Shown: positions 60,648-64,000 of the stretch, piece after piece
Layout: each line of letters opens with the position of its first letter
How positions within the stretch are numbered: position 1 is the stretch's first letter
Source of the DNA: Paragonimus westermani
Taxonomy: Eukaryota; Platyhelminthes; Trematoda; Plagiorchiida; Troglotrematidae
Direction of reading: 5' to 3'
Length of the DNA stretch: 64,000 nucleotides
NCBI GenBank assembly: GCA_008508345.1
Contig: QNGE01001225.1
Span: forward strand, 91,051 to 155,050
The notes under the pieces: model-generated
What the model saw: the letters and a program-made list of their open reading frames with translations, nothing else
What the model was told of the DNA's origin: nothing
Databases searched by the model: none
Position numbers and translations under genes: made by a program

Positions 60648-61166
60648 TCAGACAGCATTTTTTGTGTGTTGAAGACCGTTGGAAGTTGTATGACAAGCAA
60701 AAGAACTTGGCCTTTGGCTAACTGTCACTGGCGGCAGTTGTGGGAACTGAGCATACAAATTCTCAAATTGGGCATCAAGCAGGGTGTTATTTGTATGCTT
60801 TGAGAGCACCCGAAAACTCAGCTCCATTGACAGTGCTTCCAGCTGAGTTTGTGATAATACAACAGATGATAGATTGAGAGTATGTTTGGATGGTTCGCTT
60901 GAGAAGTCATGGTTGGCTAGGTTACCTCTTAACTTCTGTTGTACATTTTCCATGGTATTGGCTTCAGTGCATTTCCCCCTCAGGTTGCAATGACTGACGA
61001 ATCGAATGTGAGAAACTTTGTTGTGTATCTTCCTCAGTCGGACAAATTTTTGTTGAGTGGAAACGACAAAGGACATACATAGACGTAGCAGGTTTGGACG
61101 AGCAATGCATAATTTCGGAGGTTTCAATAACTCCCATTTGCCAGTAGGAAAGTCGCAAAAAACCAA
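60648..61166 (-). mobile_element. Penelope-like element remnant, N-terminal region
   Basis: A 172-codon minus-strand frame contains NLSSVVLSQTQLEALSMELS followed by FRVLSKHTNNTLLDAQFENL. This resembles the conserved NLS...L...E...L..GL.F region before the RT of Penelope-like proteins. KFVRLRKIHNKVSHIRFVSH precedes it. It ends shortly after, so RT and nuclease are absent. It complements, but does not overlap, the RT/nuclease remnant at 9647-10745. Confidence 0.6.
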
Positions 61167-61197
61167 ACAAGACCACAGAAAAATAACCTGAGCTCAT

Positions 61198-64000
61198 ACA
61201 GCTGCTACCCAGGTTTGATTCTAAGCACTCAATCCATATCTAAAAACACGAGGACAAGGAGTGCATTTTTGACAATCTGCTCAAAATAGGTAGCCACCTA
61301 GGGCGAATTCATTACGTCTCAATTCACATGAAGAACCTCAGTGTGTTTAATCTGAACGGTGACGGTTGAGTGTAGAACCAGTGTTGGATATTTCACCGCG
61401 GATAACGTTGCCAATTTTGTCTCATCTCGGGGACACGCATCTGCTCTGGTTGCGCTGATGTCGAATTAAGTCCGCAGGCAAAGCACTAGGAGCCACTGTC
61501 TCGCTATCGAAAGGAGCGTCCTGATTGGCTCCCTCAGATTGGGATCAGTTTGATTGAGCACCACGCAAGCCGGAGGGCAAACCACGCAACGTGAGCAAGC
61601 AATTGGTTTCTTGAATGGCTTTGAGGTCTACCGCGCTTGTCCGAAATCCCGGTCACTGTAACAGATATGGGGACTTGGCGTGCATCGATCGGCCCACGCG
61701 GTCCGGGCAGCGCAACAACCACGCAGGCCAGACAGATCGAAACGTTGTCAGCCCGGTTGGGGGCGTCAACCCGACAGCCAGCCATAGGTGCAGAGACTCA
61801 CCAAATTCGAGCGTGGCTGGATCACGCTAACGCATCGGATCTGACGACGTGCGCAAATCACCCCATGGTGCTGTACGCCAAACCTCCATTTGCAATGAGT
61901 AAAATTGAATTGGGGGTGATTTTAACGACGTAGTTGTAAACTAATTCAGTGAAGATCCTTACGAGTAGTTTGTATGGCATTAGAACTGGAGTGCATGCGA
62001 TCAACACAGTTGACCACGGGCGTACAAAACCAAATGGCTTAAAATAAGGCAGCATGAATCAAGGCTAAAATACGTTATACACTGCTGAGAACATTTAGCA
62101 AAACTCCGAACTGACTACACCACACAGCAGAAAACTTTCGAGACAACATTGAAAAATGATGCGACACAGCCGAAGTACGATCGGAATGCCCTGTACAACG
62201 TGACAGAAAGTTGTGGTCACCTACAAAGTTGTCGTCATTGCCATGAAGAAGTGGTAGTTTCGACAACGACAACTAATCCGTGTATAACTGCATGATTCCA
62301 TAATTACACGTTCTCGGCCTGTTTTGAATTCAAATAAGATACATTTGAGGTTGCAGACTGGTGTAGGTGTTCATGTAATCCTACAGTTGGCGTTAAACTC
62401 CTCGATTCTAATCGAGCAGTTCTGCAAACTGGGAGTATCTGGATATCAATTCTGCACTTGGTGACGTATAGGATTACAATCGAACCTCAGTAATAGGGCC
62501 ACCCTACTATAAGTTCCAATCACGTGGCAAATGAATCCACAAGGTGCACGAAAACTAATCCCATTAATAATAGTATGCAGGCAGTTTTGCAAAACGTGAG
62601 TGCGCCATATATGGAAGTTTTTATTGCGAGCAGCTTTCCTAGGGAAAAATCGTTCACCGAAGGAAAAATGGAACATCTTGACAGTCAATGAAGATCAAAT
62701 AATCCGCTTTTGTAACGCAACTCTGTCCACATGAGTTGCGGAATGTGGTTACAATCCTAATTAGGCTACGTCTTGGTGTGGGCGCGAGAACACGAAACCC
62801 TAGGTATATGATCAGCGCATACGTGACAGTTAGGACATCGAGATGGACTCACTCAACGTAGATTTCACGCGCTGTTGTTTAATTCGCAAGTAAATACACG
62901 TTATTTACTCTCCAGAACTTCGGAACTTCTTGTGCAAGGAGGATTATTTTTGGCTCTATCTGTAAATACAACAGAACTGTTCCTTATTCACAGATGTCAC
63001 CTTAAAAATCCGCGTTTAAACATCACTTATTTGTTTCGATGTAAACTTGGCCTCCTCTAAAATAAGCATGTAGGCTCGGAAACAGTTTACATTGTGAGCA
63101 CAGATTGTCGATAGTCAGAATGTTCGTGCCGACATCGCATTCTGAACCGGTCGACTAAACAGGTGGATCTTATCAGCTAGTGGATTATCTCACAGGTCGT
63201 GAAAAATTAACAGAATACATTGACCACGATTCGTTTGCGTCCACTCGATCACACCAGCTGTTTGGTCAACCAATGGGTCGGTTGGGTTCGCAAACGGACG
63301 CAAACTGAGGGTGGGAGACAGTGGGTTCATATTGACATGCGAATGAACATCGGCCCGTCGAAGTGGTTGTTTTTCCTGTCAAGCCCGCACAGGACAAGCG
63401 AGGCATCACCGCATCTGTCCATTTTCTAGTGCAACTGAATGTGCACTTTAGGAATAAAAAAACGATTTTCCGATCCAGACAAAACGTGTGTGCGTCGAAT
63501 ACACAGTCCCTTTACAACAGTAGCTTTAGGATAAGGATGTGGGGATCTGGTGTTGCTGTGGTTCGTGCGAATGACAAAGACCTGGTGAACGTTGTTGTCA
63601 AAAGACTGGAGAACACTTAGATGAAGGCAGTTTTGGTGGAATGTCAATCTGTAGATCTACGGCGTGATTGAACGAGTCTACACGGAACGTCATTTTGATT
63701 ATTACGAAAAACCAAGTCAGTAGAACAAAGCACGTTCAACTGATCGTGGTTTCAATGATTCTCAAGCTGCCTGATTGTCACGACTAACGATTCGTCGTTG
63801 TACTCATCGTTGAAACACTATCATGAATTGGGTAGTACATACGAATGCATGTGACGAATCCGACAAACTGATGAATAACATGATGAAGTCACCAAGATGC
63901 GGAGCACTGAGGACGATGCATGAAAAAGAGATAGGCTAGGCTTTGCTCAGCATGTGCATCCTTCATTAAAATCGGCTAACCAAGGCGTTCATTTGAAAGT
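61198..64000. other. Unrecognised stretch
   Basis: The frame at 61637-61933 (98 codons, +) reads like protein (TQARQIETLSARL, ETHQIRAWLDHA) and could be a gag-like fragment, but I do not recognise a family. Other frames (62446-62688, 63363-63620) lack motifs. Confidence 0.3.

Noticed and set aside
1..64000. CRISPR arrays, operons and ribosome binding sites
   Set aside because: No regularly spaced direct repeats, and the DNA is eukaryotic, with GT-AG introns and retrotransposons.

Overview
The window looks like gene-poor, repeat-rich nuclear DNA of a flatworm, most likely a digenean trematode (fluke). This rests on the mix of element families (BEL/Pao, Penelope-like, APE-type and R2-like non-LTR elements, Tc1/mariner, tRNA-derived repeats) and on a spliced gene with kilobase introns. 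No bacterial or viral organisation is visible. I cannot name the genus. Most long open frames are chance frames or decayed element remnants. A run of 587 Ns (51351-51937) marks an assembly gap.

One convincing host gene is present. It is a three-exon, 152-residue, cysteine-rich PLAC8-family gene on the + strand (exons 25082-25289, 29852-29991 and 32062-32172). All junctions are GT-AG and the phases agree. Intron 1 holds a decayed 2-kb APE-type non-LTR retrotransposon (about 26420-28476) and a 531-bp LTR-like repeat (29066-29596). A CpG-containing stretch (24690-25081) precedes the start codon.

416 bp past the gene's stop codon, in antisense orientation, lies a structurally complete BEL/Pao LTR retrotransposon (32589-37693). 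It has 479- and 488-bp LTRs, a 5-bp GAATG target duplication, a recognisable gag, and a pol that stays in one frame. Its integrase core is missing through an apparently in-frame deletion, pol has three stop codons, and a 54-bp palindrome sits between gag and protease.

Region by region. 0-6 kb: two non-LTR 3' parts, a dispersed repeat (called R1 here), a mariner-like remnant and an LTR with a 4-bp target duplication. 6.5-8.4 kb: R2-like remnant. 9.6-10.9 kb: Penelope-like RT plus GIY-YIG remnant beside a tRNA-Leu(CAG)-like sequence. 11-21 kb: mostly unrecognised, with a transposase remnant and a tRNA-cored repeat. 21.9-23.6 kb: a 295-bp, almost perfect direct duplication. 25-37.7 kb: the gene and the BEL/Pao element. 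38-50 kb: mostly unrecognised, with three transposase remnants. 50.8 and 54.7 kb: two nearly identical ~100-bp units with a hammerhead-ribozyme-like core. 58.1-58.6 kb: a head-to-head pair of tRNA-cored repeats, one inside 42-nt inverted repeats. 60.3-61.2 kb: a Penelope N-terminal remnant beside a non-LTR 3' tail.

The best candidates for something little described are the hammerhead-bearing ~100-bp units, the tRNA-like core enclosed by inverted repeats, and the very small palindromic insertion inside the BEL/Pao element. All calls come from reading the sequence, with no database search.
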